DNA from: Breoghania corrubedonensis
Lineage (GTDB): Bacteria > Pseudomonadota > Alphaproteobacteria > Rhizobiales > Stappiaceae
Length of the DNA stretch: 64,000 nucleotides
NCBI RefSeq assembly: GCF_003053845.1
Contig: NZ_QAYG01000001.1
Location: 1,432,078 to 1,496,077, forward strand
Reading direction: 5' to 3'
The translations under genes and the position numbers were made by a program. Every line of letters begins with the position of its first letter. Within the stretch, counting starts at the first letter, position 1. The notes under the pieces are model-generated. The model made no database searches. It worked only from the letters and a program-made list of their open reading frames with translations, and was not told where the DNA came from. Below are positions 39,757 to 48,823 of the stretch, piece after piece.

Positions 39757-39798
39757 GCGCGCCCCAACGCAAGCCTGCAAGGGTGAGGCTCCACCGCT

Positions 39799-40701
39799 TC
39801 ACGCGGTCGCTGTCGCGGTTACCCCTGCCTCCCAGCCGAGGATCGCGCGTTTGCGGGTCAGCCCCCAGTGATAGCCGCAAAGCGATCCGGTCTTGCCGAG
39901 AACGCGATGACAGGGGACGACGAAGGAAACCGGGTTCTTGCCAACAGCCGTTCCGACAGCCCGTGCCGCTGACGGCTTTCCGATGTGCGCTGCGATGTCG
40001 GAATAGGTGGTCGCGCGTCCAAGCGGGATTGCCAGAAGGGTTTCCCACACGCGAACTTCAAAATCGGTTCCGATGAGAACGATGCGCAACGGTGTTTCGG
40101 GCGACCAGCGCGCCGGATCGAAGATGCGGGCGCAATAGGGTTCGATCGCCGCCCGATCTTCCACATAATCCGCCTGCCGCCAGCGACGCGTCATGTCGTC
40201 GAGCGCCGCTGCCTCCTCACCGGGATCGGAGAAGGCAAGACCTGCAAGACCGTGCTCGGTGACCATCACGAGAGCAAGCCCGAAGGGTGACGGGTGGAAG
40301 CCCCAGCGGATGATGAGACCGCGCCCACCGGCACGGTAGGCACCGGGCGTCATCGCCTCGTGAACAACGAAAAGATCGTGCAGCCGGGCAGGGCCGGAAA
40401 GGCCGACCTCGAATGTCGTATCCAGGACGGAGGCTGAATCGCGCAGGAGCTCGCGCGCGTGGTCAAGCGTTAACGCCTGCAGGAATTGTTTCGGCGTGAG
40501 TCCGGCCCAACGATGGAAGACGCGCTGGAGATGCATGGGCGACATGCCTATGCGATCCGCGATTTCCTCAAGGGAGGGCTGATCGCGCCAACGTTCCGTT
40601 ATGAACTCCAACACGGCACGAACAGTCGCGTAGTCACCGCCCATTTCGCGCGAAAGAGATTTCGTGTCGGCCATGCTCGGCATGTCCATTGCCACGGTCA
40701 T
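39799..40701 (-). CDS. AraC-type regulator fused to O6-methylguanine-DNA methyltransferase (Ada-like)
   Basis: This protein repairs O6-alkylguanine by transferring the alkyl group to its own cysteine. About 300 residues: an AraC-type helix-turn-helix region (about 30-115, SLEEIADRIGMSPMHLQRVFHRWAGLTPKQFL), a ribonuclease-like domain and the Ogt domain with VVPCHRVLG (acceptor Cys) preceded by GRATTYSDIAAHIGKPSAARAVG. The N-terminal zinc/phosphotriester-sensing domain of E. coli Ada is absent, so it probably does not self-activate by phosphotriester repair. ATG at 40701 has GGGGAG upstream; ATG at 40728 is the alternative. Confidence 0.92.
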   Translation of the reverse strand: MTVAMDMPSMADTKSLSREMGGDYATVRAVLEFITERWRDQPSLEEIADRIGMSPMHLQRVFHRWAGLTPKQFLQALTLDHARELLRDSASVLDTTFEVGLSGPARLHDLFVVHEAMTPGAYRAGGRGLIIRWGFHPSPFGLALVMVTEHGLAGLAFSDPGEEAAALDDMTRRWRQADYVEDRAAIEPYCARIFDPARWSPETPLRIVLIGTDFEVRVWETLLAIPLGRATTYSDIAAHIGKPSAARAVGTAVGKNPVSFVVPCHRVLGKTGSLCGYHWGLTRKRAILGWEAGVTATATA

Positions 40702-40812
40702 GGTGCTCGTCTCCCCTGGATCCGACATGTGTATGGGCGGTTTCTGGTGGGAGAAGGTAAGCGCCCGATGACAGGCAAACCACCCGTTTCTTGCGCAGGC
40801 GGCGATGATCGA

Positions 40813-42321
40813 TCAGGCATGATCTGCCTGAGCTTCGGCGGTCACGGCATTTGGATCGCCCGCCGCCGTGCGCCAGCCGAATTCCGGGATGGCGATCTGA
40901 CGATTGCCGGAAAAGTCCGTGCTGACGACAATGAAGTCGCGTTCTTCCATATAGGCGATCAGGCGTCGCGCGCGGCCGGTGGATCGTGTTCCGTAGATCC
41001 GCGCGATTTCCGCATCCCCCGGACAGGGGTCACCCGCCATCGCCGCACGCGCAAGGACGAGGAACACCCCCTGCATGTCGTCCGGCAGGCTGCGGGACAA
41101 ATCGATGGCGTGTTCCCAATCCGGCGTCCTCTCGTCCTCCATACCGACGCCGGCGCGGGCCACCGCAAGGCGCTGACGAAATGTCGGAAGATCCATCGGC
41201 GCGCCCAGCCGGGCGATGCGCATGCGCACCTGGAAATCCTGATAGAGGACGGAAACCGAACGGAAACCGGCTTCCGGATCGTTCAGAATGTCATGAAGAA
41301 TGCCGTCGATTGCAGCTTCGCGCTCCGCCTTGTCCATCGCGGGGCTGGCGGCTTCGGCCTGTTCGTTGGCCGAAACGCGAGCCTCGGCGAGCTGGGTCAG
41401 AAGATCTGGCGCAGGTACGGGAGCCGGCTTGCGCACGACCGGGCGATGATATTCCACCGGCTCATCGGCACCGCGCGTGAAGATCAGATCGCGCGCATCT
41501 TCCGGCGGCTGATCCGGAAGCGGCATCAACTTGAAGCTTCCACCGCGGGCTGCGGTTTCGACCGAGCCAATCGTGACCGTAACGGCACGGCGGGTAATGG
41601 CGGAACCGAGCGCGATGAAGTGGCCGCGTTCCAGGTTGCGGAAGGCCTCCGCCTGACGGCGCTCCATACCGAGCAGGTCGGCAGCGCGCTGCATGTCGAT
41701 ATCGAGAAAGGTGCGCCCCATCAGAAAATTGGCAGCCTCGGCGGCGACGTTCTTGGCAAGCTTTGCGAGGCGCTGGGTGGCGATGATGCCGGCGAGACCG
41801 CGCTTTCGACCGCGGCACATCAGGTTCGTCATTGCGCCCAGCGAGATGCGGCGAGCCTCGTCGGAAACCTCTCCGCCACCCGACGGCGCGAAAAGCTGAG
41901 CCTCGTCGACGACGACCAGCATCGGATACCAAAGATCGCGCTCGGCATCGAAGAGACCGTTCATGAAGGCTGCGGCCGCCTTCATCTGGATGTCGGCATC
42001 GAGCCCTTCAAGATTGAGAACGACGGAGACGCGATGCTGGCGCACCCGTCCCGCGATGCGGGCGAGGTCGCTCTCGCTCGTCCCTTGCGCGTCCACCACC
42101 ACGTGACCGAACTTGTCGGCGAGCGTGACGAAGTCGCCTTCCGGATCGATCACGGCCTGCTGCACCCATTGCGCACTCTGTTCAAGGATCCGGCGCAGAA
42201 GATGGGATTTGCCCGAGCCGGAATTGCCCTGGACGAGGAGACGGGTCGCCAGCAGTTCCTCCAGATCGAACATGGCCGGCGTCCCTTGTGACGTCATGCC
42301 AATGTCGATGCCGACCTGCAT
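40813..42321 (-). CDS. HerA-like ATP-binding protein (FtsK-HerA superfamily)
   Basis: A 502-residue P-loop ATPase. Walker A is GNSGSGKSHLLRR near residue 35, Walker B is MLVVVDEAQLF, and between them lie ADKFGHVVVDAQG and VVLNLEGLDADIQMKA. The MCRGRKRGLAGIIATQRLAKLAKNV segment is typical of HerA-like hexameric DNA translocases (DUF87). The C-terminal third is variable and ends in a helix-turn-helix-like IARIYGTRSTGRARRLIAYMEERDFI. ATG at 42321 is chosen because AGGAGCAGGA lies directly ahead; the frame extends 13 codons further to 42360. No NurA nuclease or defence partner is adjacent, so the role is uncertain. Confidence 0.85.
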   Translation of the reverse strand: MQVGIDIGMTSQGTPAMFDLEELLATRLLVQGNSGSGKSHLLRRILEQSAQWVQQAVIDPEGDFVTLADKFGHVVVDAQGTSESDLARIAGRVRQHRVSVVLNLEGLDADIQMKAAAAFMNGLFDAERDLWYPMLVVVDEAQLFAPSGGGEVSDEARRISLGAMTNLMCRGRKRGLAGIIATQRLAKLAKNVAAEAANFLMGRTFLDIDMQRAADLLGMERRQAEAFRNLERGHFIALGSAITRRAVTVTIGSVETAARGGSFKLMPLPDQPPEDARDLIFTRGADEPVEYHRPVVRKPAPVPAPDLLTQLAEARVSANEQAEAASPAMDKAEREAAIDGILHDILNDPEAGFRSVSVLYQDFQVRMRIARLGAPMDLPTFRQRLAVARAGVGMEDERTPDWEHAIDLSRSLPDDMQGVFLVLARAAMAGDPCPGDAEIARIYGTRSTGRARRLIAYMEERDFIVVSTDFSGNRQIAIPEFGWRTAAGDPNAVTAEAQADHA

Positions 42322-42467
42322 TCCTGCTCCTGAAATTGAAATGGGGAAAGCGCGGCTCATCCGGCCGCGTCACTGTTTGCGGAAATTAGCACGAAACCGC
42401 AGGAGAGCGGTGACAAGAGGGTCGTTCCTCCACAGCTTAGCGCCAGGTTTGCGCCTTGAATCACAGC

Positions 42468-43019
42468 CTATGCGGATCCAGCCGCGGGACCGCCCCTGCG
42501 TGCAGAGGCAAACGCGCTCCCAAGCGCTCGGCTGAAATCCTCGCGATCGGCGGGGTTGAGGAACTCGCCGACCGCCACCGCGCGACCATGGGAACGAAGC
42601 CGCAAACCCGTCACGCCCTCGTCCTCGATCCGCGTCACTTCGATGCGAACCCACGCCGGATTGAACCGATAGAGTTGAACCTCCCCGCGTGACGAGACCT
42701 TGCGCAGGACAACCTCCTCAATGGAAACATGGATCTCTTCAAAAGCTCGCGCATCGCGATAGTTTTGGCGAAAGGCAAACCAGACGAGCGCCACGTCGAG
42801 CCCGAAGAAGCCGAATACCGGCCAAGCGCCGATGGCGATGCAGAACAGTCCCGCGGTGAACGAAATACCGACGAGGACCAGCATCAGCACCAGAAATCCG
42901 CGAGGGCCGAGTGAACGGTACGGCGTGAGCACAGCCGAAAAGAATGGATCGGGCGCTCCCCTCGGTCCGCCCGTTGCATCGGATCCCAGATCCTGTGTTT
43001 TCGTATTGGCGTCACTCAT
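42468..43019 (-). CDS. DUF2244 domain membrane protein
   Basis: A 183-residue inner-membrane protein of the DUF2244 family. After a polar N-terminus with PFFSAVLTPYRSLGPRGF there are two membrane helices (about 40-60 and 62-82), then a cytoplasmic beta-rich half with FNPAWVRIEV and the closing FLNPADREDFSRAL motif. Its function is unknown. In rhizobia it is often next to nth, as here, where the two start codons are 22 bp apart on opposite strands and must share a promoter region. Confidence 0.9.
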   Translation of the reverse strand: MSDANTKTQDLGSDATGGPRGAPDPFFSAVLTPYRSLGPRGFLVLMLVLVGISFTAGLFCIAIGAWPVFGFFGLDVALVWFAFRQNYRDARAFEEIHVSIEEVVLRKVSSRGEVQLYRFNPAWVRIEVTRIEDEGVTGLRLRSHGRAVAVGEFLNPADREDFSRALGSAFASARRGGPAAGSA

Positions 43020-43041
43020 GGAGCTTCAGTATAGAAGACAA

Positions 43042-43785
43042 ATGGCCAGAACCAAGACAACGTCGAAACTCTTAGCGGCCGAGGCCGTATCCGGGGCGAA
43101 AAAGGCCCCCGCAAAACCGGCGGCGGCACGCAGGCGCACCAGGGCGCCCAAATATACGAGAGACGAGATCACGGCGATCTTCGAGCGGTTCCGCGAACGT
43201 GAGCCGGAACCGAAGGGCGAGCTGGAATACGTTAATCCCTATACACTTCTGGTGGCCGTGGTGCTTTCGGCTCAGGCGACCGATGCGGGCGTGAACAAGG
43301 CCACACGGGGTCTCTTTGCCATGGCCGACACCCCGGAAAAGATGGTGGCGCTCGGCGAAGACAAGGTTCGCGAGGCGATCAAGACGATCGGGTTGTTCCG
43401 CAACAAGGCGAAGAACGTGGTCGCGCTCTCTGAAATGCTGATTTCCGAGTATGGCAGCGAGGTTCCACGGTCACGCGAAGCGCTGGAGCGTTTGCCTGGC
43501 GTGGGCCGAAAGACGGCGAATGTCGTATTGAACATCGCTTTTGGCGAACCGACCATCGCAGTGGATACGCATTTGTTGCGGATCGGCAATCGCCTTGGCA
43601 TCGCTCCGGGCAAGACGCCGCTTGAAGTTGAATTGGCGCTCGAGAAGATCATTCCCGACGCCTACCGTCTCCATGCTCACCACTGGCTGATCCTGCATGG
43701 CCGGTACGTCTGCAAGGCGCGCACGCCGGATTGCGGACGATGCATCATCGCGGATTTGTGCAAGTCACCGGATAAACGGGTGTGA
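43042..43785 (+). CDS. nth: Endonuclease III (DNA glycosylase/AP lyase)
   Basis: Nth removes oxidised pyrimidines and cuts the abasic site. The 247-residue product has a basic Ala/Lys-rich tail of about 35 residues, then the glycosylase fold with helix-hairpin-helix LPGVGRKTANVVLN (catalytic Lys), AVDTHLLRIGNRLG (catalytic Asp) and a C-terminal iron-sulfur cluster, Cys-x6-Cys-x2-Cys-x5-Cys in CKARTPDCGRCIIADLC. ATG at 43042 is used; the frame extends upstream through the neighbour on the other strand. Divergent from the DUF2244 gene. Confidence 0.97.
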   Translation: MARTKTTSKLLAAEAVSGAKKAPAKPAAARRRTRAPKYTRDEITAIFERFREREPEPKGELEYVNPYTLLVAVVLSAQATDAGVNKATRGLFAMADTPEKMVALGEDKVREAIKTIGLFRNKAKNVVALSEMLISEYGSEVPRSREALERLPGVGRKTANVVLNIAFGEPTIAVDTHLLRIGNRLGIAPGKTPLEVELALEKIIPDAYRLHAHHWLILHGRYVCKARTPDCGRCIIADLCKSPDKRV

Positions 43786-43974
43786 CGCGCCAGCCATCAA
43801 GAGCGAAACGGCCACGCCTCCCGAACGAGCACGAGACCAACGCATCAAACGGTTGCGGCCGCGCGCTAATTCATGATTGCGGCGTGAGCAGATAGCATCC
43901 GCGAGCCGCAGAAGATTCACAAGTTTTTCGCTTCAAAGACGGCACAAATCCGCGACAGGTTGCCGCGTCTATTG

Positions 43975-44415
43975 CTATTCGCTGCGCCGCAGACGCACGA
44001 CCACGTCGACCCGAACGATCTCCATGCCGGCGGGCGGCGGGGGAAGATCGTCCACCGTCACATTCGCGCCCGGAATGTCGACGACCCGGTTCTCTCCTTC
44101 GATGAAGAAGTGATGATGGTCGCTGACATTGGTATCGAAATAGGTCTTGGTGCCTTCGACCGCGACCTCGCGCAACATGCCTGCCTCGGTGAACTGGTGC
44201 AGGGTGTTGTAGACGGTCGCGAGCGAAACGGGAACGCGCGCGATAACGGCTTCCTCGTGGAGGAGCTCCGCCGAAATATGACGGTTTCCCTTCGAAAACA
44301 GAAGCTCGGCAAGCGCCAACCGCTGGCGCGTCGGCCGCAGGCCGGCATCGCGCAGCATGTCGCGCACACCGTTGCGCGATTGCGGAGAATGAATATGAAT
44401 ATGCTGGTCGGCCAT
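43975..44415 (-). CDS. irr: Iron response regulator Irr (Fur family)
   Basis: Irr is the haem-sensing Fur-family regulator of iron and haem genes in rhizobia and Brucella, active when iron is low. The 146-residue product has the winged helix GLRPTRQRLALAELLFSKGNRH, VSLATVYNTLHQFTEAGMLRE and the signature SDHHHFFIEGENRVVDI, where the three histidines bind metal or haem. No haem regulatory motif at the N-terminus is seen. ATG at 44415 (MADQHIHIHSP) is chosen over a longer frame. Its neighbour fabA on the other strand is a conserved partner in the order. Confidence 0.93.
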   Translation of the reverse strand: MADQHIHIHSPQSRNGVRDMLRDAGLRPTRQRLALAELLFSKGNRHISAELLHEEAVIARVPVSLATVYNTLHQFTEAGMLREVAVEGTKTYFDTNVSDHHHFFIEGENRVVDIPGANVTVDDLPPPPAGMEIVRVDVVVRLRRSE

Positions 44416-45001
44416 GACTTTTACAGAGCTGCCCTTGGACAAGGTGGCATCACGCGCAGGTTGCCACACTTCGCGGGGGCGCCAGCACGATAAGCGTGCA
44501 AGCTGCACCACCAATTCGCCGAAGAAAGACGTTTATCGGGAGTTTTACGCCCCATCTCCGGTATTTCGCGCCGATGACTTTCGAACTTGCCCGCTGAGGT
44601 CTTTATGACGGAGATATTTTTCGAAAATCTCCGACTTCGCGAACCGCATCCCTGGGTTATCCGTCGAAGCGATCAATCATCCGTTCGGATGCGGAACCAC
44701 TTCAACCATCAGCTTCACATTTGTCTAGATAATAGGAAATCCGAAGCTTTAGCGCAACCAGACTGATTTGACAGAGCTGACGACAACCGGACAGCATGAA
44801 GCCCCACTACCGGCACAGTCCCGATGGCCTCCCTCCCACGAATTCGTTCGAAATCGTTATGTCCCTTGCCCTTTCGAAGCAGATACTCCTGTGATAGGAA
44901 GGCGCCATCAAAAAACGAACGATGGTGAAATCCGCCTCAAGGTGCGTCAAGATGGAGCACATTCAGGCAGGAATCCCTCGGCAGAACAGTGCGGGATCGG
45001 A
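44416..45001. other. Intergenic region between irr and fabA
   Basis: This 586-bp spacer must hold the promoters of irr and of fabA-fabB-fabI. Seen are a hairpin at 44444-44467 (GTGGCA / TGCCAC) in the irr leader, and an 8-bp inverted repeat CCGCATCC (44644-44651) / GGATGCGG (44687-44694). An AT-rich stretch lies at 44715-44760. A classical iron-control element was looked for and not found. Short open frames here lack good ribosome sites. Confidence 0.55.
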
Positions 45002-45508
45002 ATGCAGGAACGCGCCTCTAGCTACAACTACGAAGATCTACTCGCCTGCGGGCGCGGCGAACTGTTTGGCGCGGGCAACGCGCAATTGCCGCTGCCTCCC
45101 ATGCTCATGTTCGACAAGATAACCGAAATCGCCGAAGAGGCAGGCGCCTACGGCAAGGGCATGGTGCGCGCGACCCTGGAGATCAAGCCCGACCTCTGGT
45201 TCTTCCCGTGCCACTTCAAGGGCGATCCGGTGATGCCTGGCTGTCTTGGCCTCGATGCACTGTGGCAGATGGTCGGATTTTACCTCGGCTGGCTCGGCTC
45301 CTCGGGCCGGGGGCGGGCGCTCGCGGTCGGCGAGGTCAAGTTCTCCGGCATGGTCACCCCGGACGTCAAAGAGATCGAATATGGTGTCGATCTCAAGCGG
45401 GTGATGCGCTCGAAGCTCGTTCTAGGCATCGCCGATGGCTGGCTGAAGGCGGACGGCGAGGAAATCTATCGCGCCACGAACCTGAAGGTCGGCCTGTTCC
45501 AGAGCTGA
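45002..45508 (+). CDS. fabA: Bifunctional 3-hydroxydecanoyl-ACP dehydratase/isomerase
   Basis: FabA dehydrates 3-hydroxydecanoyl-ACP and isomerises it to the cis-3 isomer, the branch point of anaerobic unsaturated fatty acid synthesis. The 168-residue hotdog-fold protein shows [10 protein letters not shown], the active-site His in [24 protein letters not shown] (His and the following Asp), [10 protein letters not shown] and the C-terminal [11 protein letters not shown]. The frame runs upstream to a TTG at 44768, but ATG at 45002 gives the family length. FabB follows 192 bp later and fabI after that, a standard rhizobial order. Confidence 0.96.
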   Translation: MQERASSYNYEDLLACGRGELFGAGNAQLPLPPMLMFDKITEIAEEAGAYGKGMVRATLEIKPDLWFFPCHFKGDPVMPGCLGLDALWQMVGFYLGWLGSSGRGRALAVGEVKFSGMVTPDVKEIEYGVDLKRVMRSKLVLGIADGWLKADGEEIYRATNLKVGLFQS

Positions 45509-45700
45509 CACTTCCGCGACGCCGCGCCGCCATACCGGTGGGCGCAGTGTTTCGGTCTGCGTAACCATATCCGCGTAAAATCAGCCCGAGGGGTCACAGG
45601 ACGCCTCGGCACGATAATCATCGCTTTAATGACAGCTTCCGGCCGCCGGTAACCCCGGTCGATCGTCGGGTACAAGCGAAACAGGATCGAGGAGACCGCC

Positions 45701-46918
45701 ATGAGGCGTGTGGTCGTCACCGGAATGGGCATTGTATCGTCGATAGGCAATACGACGCAGGACGTTCTGGCGAGCCTTCACGACGCCAAGTCCGGCATCG
45801 TATTCGCCGAGGACTACGAGAGGATCGGTTTCCGCTGCCAGGTCCATGGGGACCCGAAGCTTGATCCGGCCGATGTCCTTGACCGTCGCACCATCCGCTT
45901 CATGGGTACGGGTGCCGCGTGGAACTACATCGCCATGCAGCAGGCGATCGCCGACAGCGGTCTGGAAGAGAGCGAGATCAGCCACGAACGTACCGGCCTG
46001 ATCATGGGATCCGGCGGTCCTTCGACGAGGGCAATCGTCGAGGCGGCCGATATTGCCCGCGACAAGGGACCGCGCCGCATCGGGCCGACCGCCGTGCCCA
46101 AGGCCATGTCTTCGACCAACTCCGCGACGCTCGCCACGCCGTTCAAGATCCATGGCGTGAACTATTCGATCTCTGCCGCCTGCGCGACCACCAACATCTG
46201 TATCGGCAACGCCGCAGAGCTCATTCAGTGGGGCAAGCAAGACGTGATGTTCGCCGGCGGCGGCGAGGAACTCGACTGGACGCTTTCGGTGCTCTTCGAC
46301 GCCATGGGCGCGATGTCCTCCAAGTACAACGACACACCGCAGATCGCTTCGCGCGCCTACGACGCCAATCGCGACGGCTTCGTCATCGCGGGCGGTGCCG
46401 GCGTTCTCGTGCTGGAGGAATACGAGCACGCCAAGGCGCGTGGCGCCAAGATCTATGCCGAAGTCGCCGGCTATGGCGCAACTTCGGACGGCTACGACAT
46501 GGTCGCACCGTCGGGCGAAGGGGCTGCGCGCTGCATGAAGCTCGCGCTTTCCACCGTCGATTGCCCCGTCGACTACATAAACCCTCACGCCACCTCCACA
46601 CCGATCGGCGATGCGAAGGAAATCGAGGCGATCCGAGATGTCTTTGGCGACAAGATTCCGCCAATCTCGGCGACAAAGTCGCTCACCGGCCATTCGCTGG
46701 GCGCTGCCGGCGTGCAGGAAGCGATCTACTCGATCTTGATGATGAACAACAATTTCATCGCCAAATCGGCGAATATCGAGGAACTCGATCCGGCCTTCGC
46801 AGACATGCCGATCGTGCGCGATCGCATCGACAACGCCAGGATCGACTGCGTCCTCTCGAACGGGTTCGGGTTTGGCGGCACGAATGCTTCCGTCGTTTTC
46901 AAGCGATTGGGCGTTTGA
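45701..46918 (+). CDS. fabB: 3-oxoacyl-ACP synthase I
   Basis: FabB elongates the cis-unsaturated acyl-ACP made by FabA. The 405-residue thiolase-fold enzyme has the nucleophile Cys in ISAACATTN (most relatives have ACATS), His in [11 protein letters not shown] and His in [12 protein letters not shown], completing the Cys-His-His triad, plus [11 protein letters not shown]. The ATG at 45701 has GAGGAG just ahead. FabA and FabB are normally found together and both are needed for this route to unsaturated lipids. Confidence 0.97.
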   Translation: MRRVVVTGMGIVSSIGNTTQDVLASLHDAKSGIVFAEDYERIGFRCQVHGDPKLDPADVLDRRTIRFMGTGAAWNYIAMQQAIADSGLEESEISHERTGLIMGSGGPSTRAIVEAADIARDKGPRRIGPTAVPKAMSSTNSATLATPFKIHGVNYSISAACATTNICIGNAAELIQWGKQDVMFAGGGEELDWTLSVLFDAMGAMSSKYNDTPQIASRAYDANRDGFVIAGGAGVLVLEEYEHAKARGAKIYAEVAGYGATSDGYDMVAPSGEGAARCMKLALSTVDCPVDYINPHATSTPIGDAKEIEAIRDVFGDKIPPISATKSLTGHSLGAAGVQEAIYSILMMNNNFIAKSANIEELDPAFADMPIVRDRIDNARIDCVLSNGFGFGGTNASVVFKRLGV

Positions 46919-47055
46919 GTGGGGAATTGAACCGCCAACCGTAAAAATTGCGGCTAATGACCGTTGAGACCGGTCGCATCGACAAAATTCTGGAAACCGG
47001 CAGTCAGAGTTTCTGACCGCGCGGCGTCCCTTTGCAGCGAAATAAGGAGAGTCGC

Positions 47056-47883
47056 ATGACCGGTTTGATGGAGGGCAAACGCGGCCTTGTCATGGGTGTC
47101 GCCAACGATCACTCGATCGCATGGGGTGTCGCCAAGGCGCTGGCGGAGCAGGGTGCGGAACTGGCATTTACATATCAGGGAGAAGCTTTCGGACGGCGTG
47201 TGAAGCCACTTGCGGCATCGGTCGGTTCAGATCTCCTTATCCCGTGCGACGTGGAGGACATCGCATCCGTCAAGGGCGTGTTCTCAACCTTGAAGGAAAC
47301 CTGGGGCGGCATCGACTTTCTCGTTCATGCCATCGCCTTTTCCGACAAGAGCGAGCTGAAGGGGCGCTACGCGGACACCAGCCGCGAGAATTTCTCGCGC
47401 ACGATGGTGATCTCCTGCTTCTCATTCACCGAAATCACCCGCCTCGCCGCGGAGCTGATGCCCAATGGCGGCTCGATCCTGACGCTGACCTATGGCGGCT
47501 CGACCCGGGTCATGCCGAACTACAACGTCATGGGCGTCGCCAAGGCGGCGCTGGAATCCTCGGTGCGTTATCTTGCGGTCGATTACGGCTCTCAGAAAAT
47601 CCGCGTCAACGCGATCTCGGCCGGTCCCGTGCGTACGCTGGCTGGCGCCGGCGTTTCCGATGCCCGGCTGATGTTCAACTATCAGCGCGAAAACTCGCCA
47701 CTGAAGCGCACGGTGACGATCGATGAGGTCGGCGGCTCGGCCGTCTACCTGCTGTCGGGCCTTTCATCCGGAGTGACCGGCGAAATCCACTTCGTCGACA
47801 GCGGCTACAACATCATTTCCATGCCACGGCTTCGAGAGTTGCAGGCGCAGGAGGAAGCCGCGGAGAACGCTGCGGCAGAATGA
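47056..47883 (+). CDS. fabI: Enoyl-ACP reductase (NADH)
   Basis: FabI reduces trans-2-enoyl-ACP in the last step of each elongation cycle and is the target of triclosan-type inhibitors. The 275-residue short-chain dehydrogenase-like enzyme shows GVANDHSIAWGVAKAL (cofactor loop), CDVED, LVHAIAFSDK, LTYGGSTRVMPNYNVMGVAKAAL with the Tyr-x6-Lys-type active site, and SAGPVRTLAG. AAGGAG lies ahead of ATG 47056; an in-frame codon at 47032 is less likely. A strong terminator at 47916-47947 ends the fab cluster. Confidence 0.97.
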   Translation: MTGLMEGKRGLVMGVANDHSIAWGVAKALAEQGAELAFTYQGEAFGRRVKPLAASVGSDLLIPCDVEDIASVKGVFSTLKETWGGIDFLVHAIAFSDKSELKGRYADTSRENFSRTMVISCFSFTEITRLAAELMPNGGSILTLTYGGSTRVMPNYNVMGVAKAALESSVRYLAVDYGSQKIRVNAISAGPVRTLAGAGVSDARLMFNYQRENSPLKRTVTIDEVGGSAVYLLSGLSSGVTGEIHFVDSGYNIISMPRLRELQAQEEAAENAAAE

Positions 47884-47915
47884 TGCATCCCGGGGCGCGT
47901 CCCGCGCCTGTTATT

Positions 47916-47947
47916 CCGGACGCGCATTGGCGCGTCCGGCGCTTTTC
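47916..47947 (+). terminator. Rho-independent terminator after fabI
   Basis: CCGGACGCGC (47916-47925), an ATTG loop and GCGCGTCCGG (47930-47939) form a perfect ten-pair stem, followed by CGCTTTTC. It is 33 bp past the fabI stop and may also help terminate the convergent SH3 gene. Confidence 0.88.
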
Positions 47948-47971
47948 GGAAAACAAAAACCCGATGGCCGA

Positions 47972-48529
47972 TCAGTTGAAGGTCTCATCGGGATAGACAC
48001 CGAAAAGCAGGGTCTGATCGACCCAGCCGGCCCAGTCCTTGCCGGATATCCGGCAGAACCCCTTGCCGCATTCCGAGACCGACGCAAGCACGTTCGGCTC
48101 CAGTTCCCCGACGATTGCCGCGTTGGAATCGGGCCCGGAACGAAGTGGCACGGTTCCCGACTTGTCCCAGGGCTTCACCAGCGCCGTGCGACGGCCGGAC
48201 AAGAGCGAGTGGAATACCCAGCCCTCGCTGCCTTCCCAATCGCGGATGCGTCGCCAGTTTTCGAATTCCTGAACGATCTCAACCGGCAAGCCGGCGCGAA
48301 CGAAGGTCCAAACCACTTCGTGATCGCGCCCTGGTCCGCGACGGACATTCACGCGGTCGGACTTGAGGCTGACGAAGCGTGGCACCGGAAGGCCACTCGC
48401 ACCTTCCGACGTACCTTGCGCGAAAGCCCCCCCTCCAGGCCCGACCGTAACCCAAGTCAGGAGTGTGAGCGCAAGAAGGGCATGCGCGATGGTGCGCAAC
48501 GAAATCGACTTCGTGCGGTTTCGGTACAT
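47972..48529 (-). CDS. Exported SH3-domain protein
   Basis: A 185-residue exported protein with a signal peptide (positive start, hydrophobic ALLALTLLTWVTVG, cleavage near AFA-Q) and two bacterial SH3-like units. The first has VNVRRGPGRDHEVVW and WRRIRDWEGSEGWV, the second PLRSGPDSNAAIVGELEPNV and CRISGKDWAGWVDQ. Such domains bind peptidoglycan or other envelope parts. The function is unknown. The start is uncertain: ATGs at 48529, 48553 and 48580 are in frame and none has a strong ribosome site. 48529 gives the most compact signal peptide. Divergent from the dehydrogenase gene. Confidence 0.85.
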   Translation of the reverse strand: MYRNRTKSISLRTIAHALLALTLLTWVTVGPGGGAFAQGTSEGASGLPVPRFVSLKSDRVNVRRGPGRDHEVVWTFVRAGLPVEIVQEFENWRRIRDWEGSEGWVFHSLLSGRRTALVKPWDKSGTVPLRSGPDSNAAIVGELEPNVLASVSECGKGFCRISGKDWAGWVDQTLLFGVYPDETFN

Positions 48530-48823
48530 GTGGCTGCGACGTCCGTGATCCATGAGTCTAACAAGAAGCTCCGGGCTCATTGTTCAGCTTGAAGCCACCC
48601 GCCTGGGGGCGCTACGGTCTAACCCGAATCCCGCAGGGTCAAGGAGCGGGCACGTGGCGAGCAGAATTTATTGCGCGTCGGGTTGCGGCTTTGACCGGTT
48701 CGGCTTGTTTCTTCCGGACCATCTGGTATGGAAACAACAAGCTTCAGCCGGTACCGGTTGGCGACAGAATGCGTCGATTACGGTTAAGGACCCCTCAACG
48801 AACTGGTCTAGGCGAGGACCGAA

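Noticed and set aside
40486-42291. 601-codon plus-strand open frame opposite the HerA-like gene and the alkyltransferase
   Set aside because: It spans two well-supported minus-strand genes and their gap and has no family resemblance.
40813-42321. HerA-like ATPase as part of a HerA-based defence system
   Set aside because: No Sir2, nuclease or NurA partner and no defence gene nearby. The neighbours are housekeeping genes.
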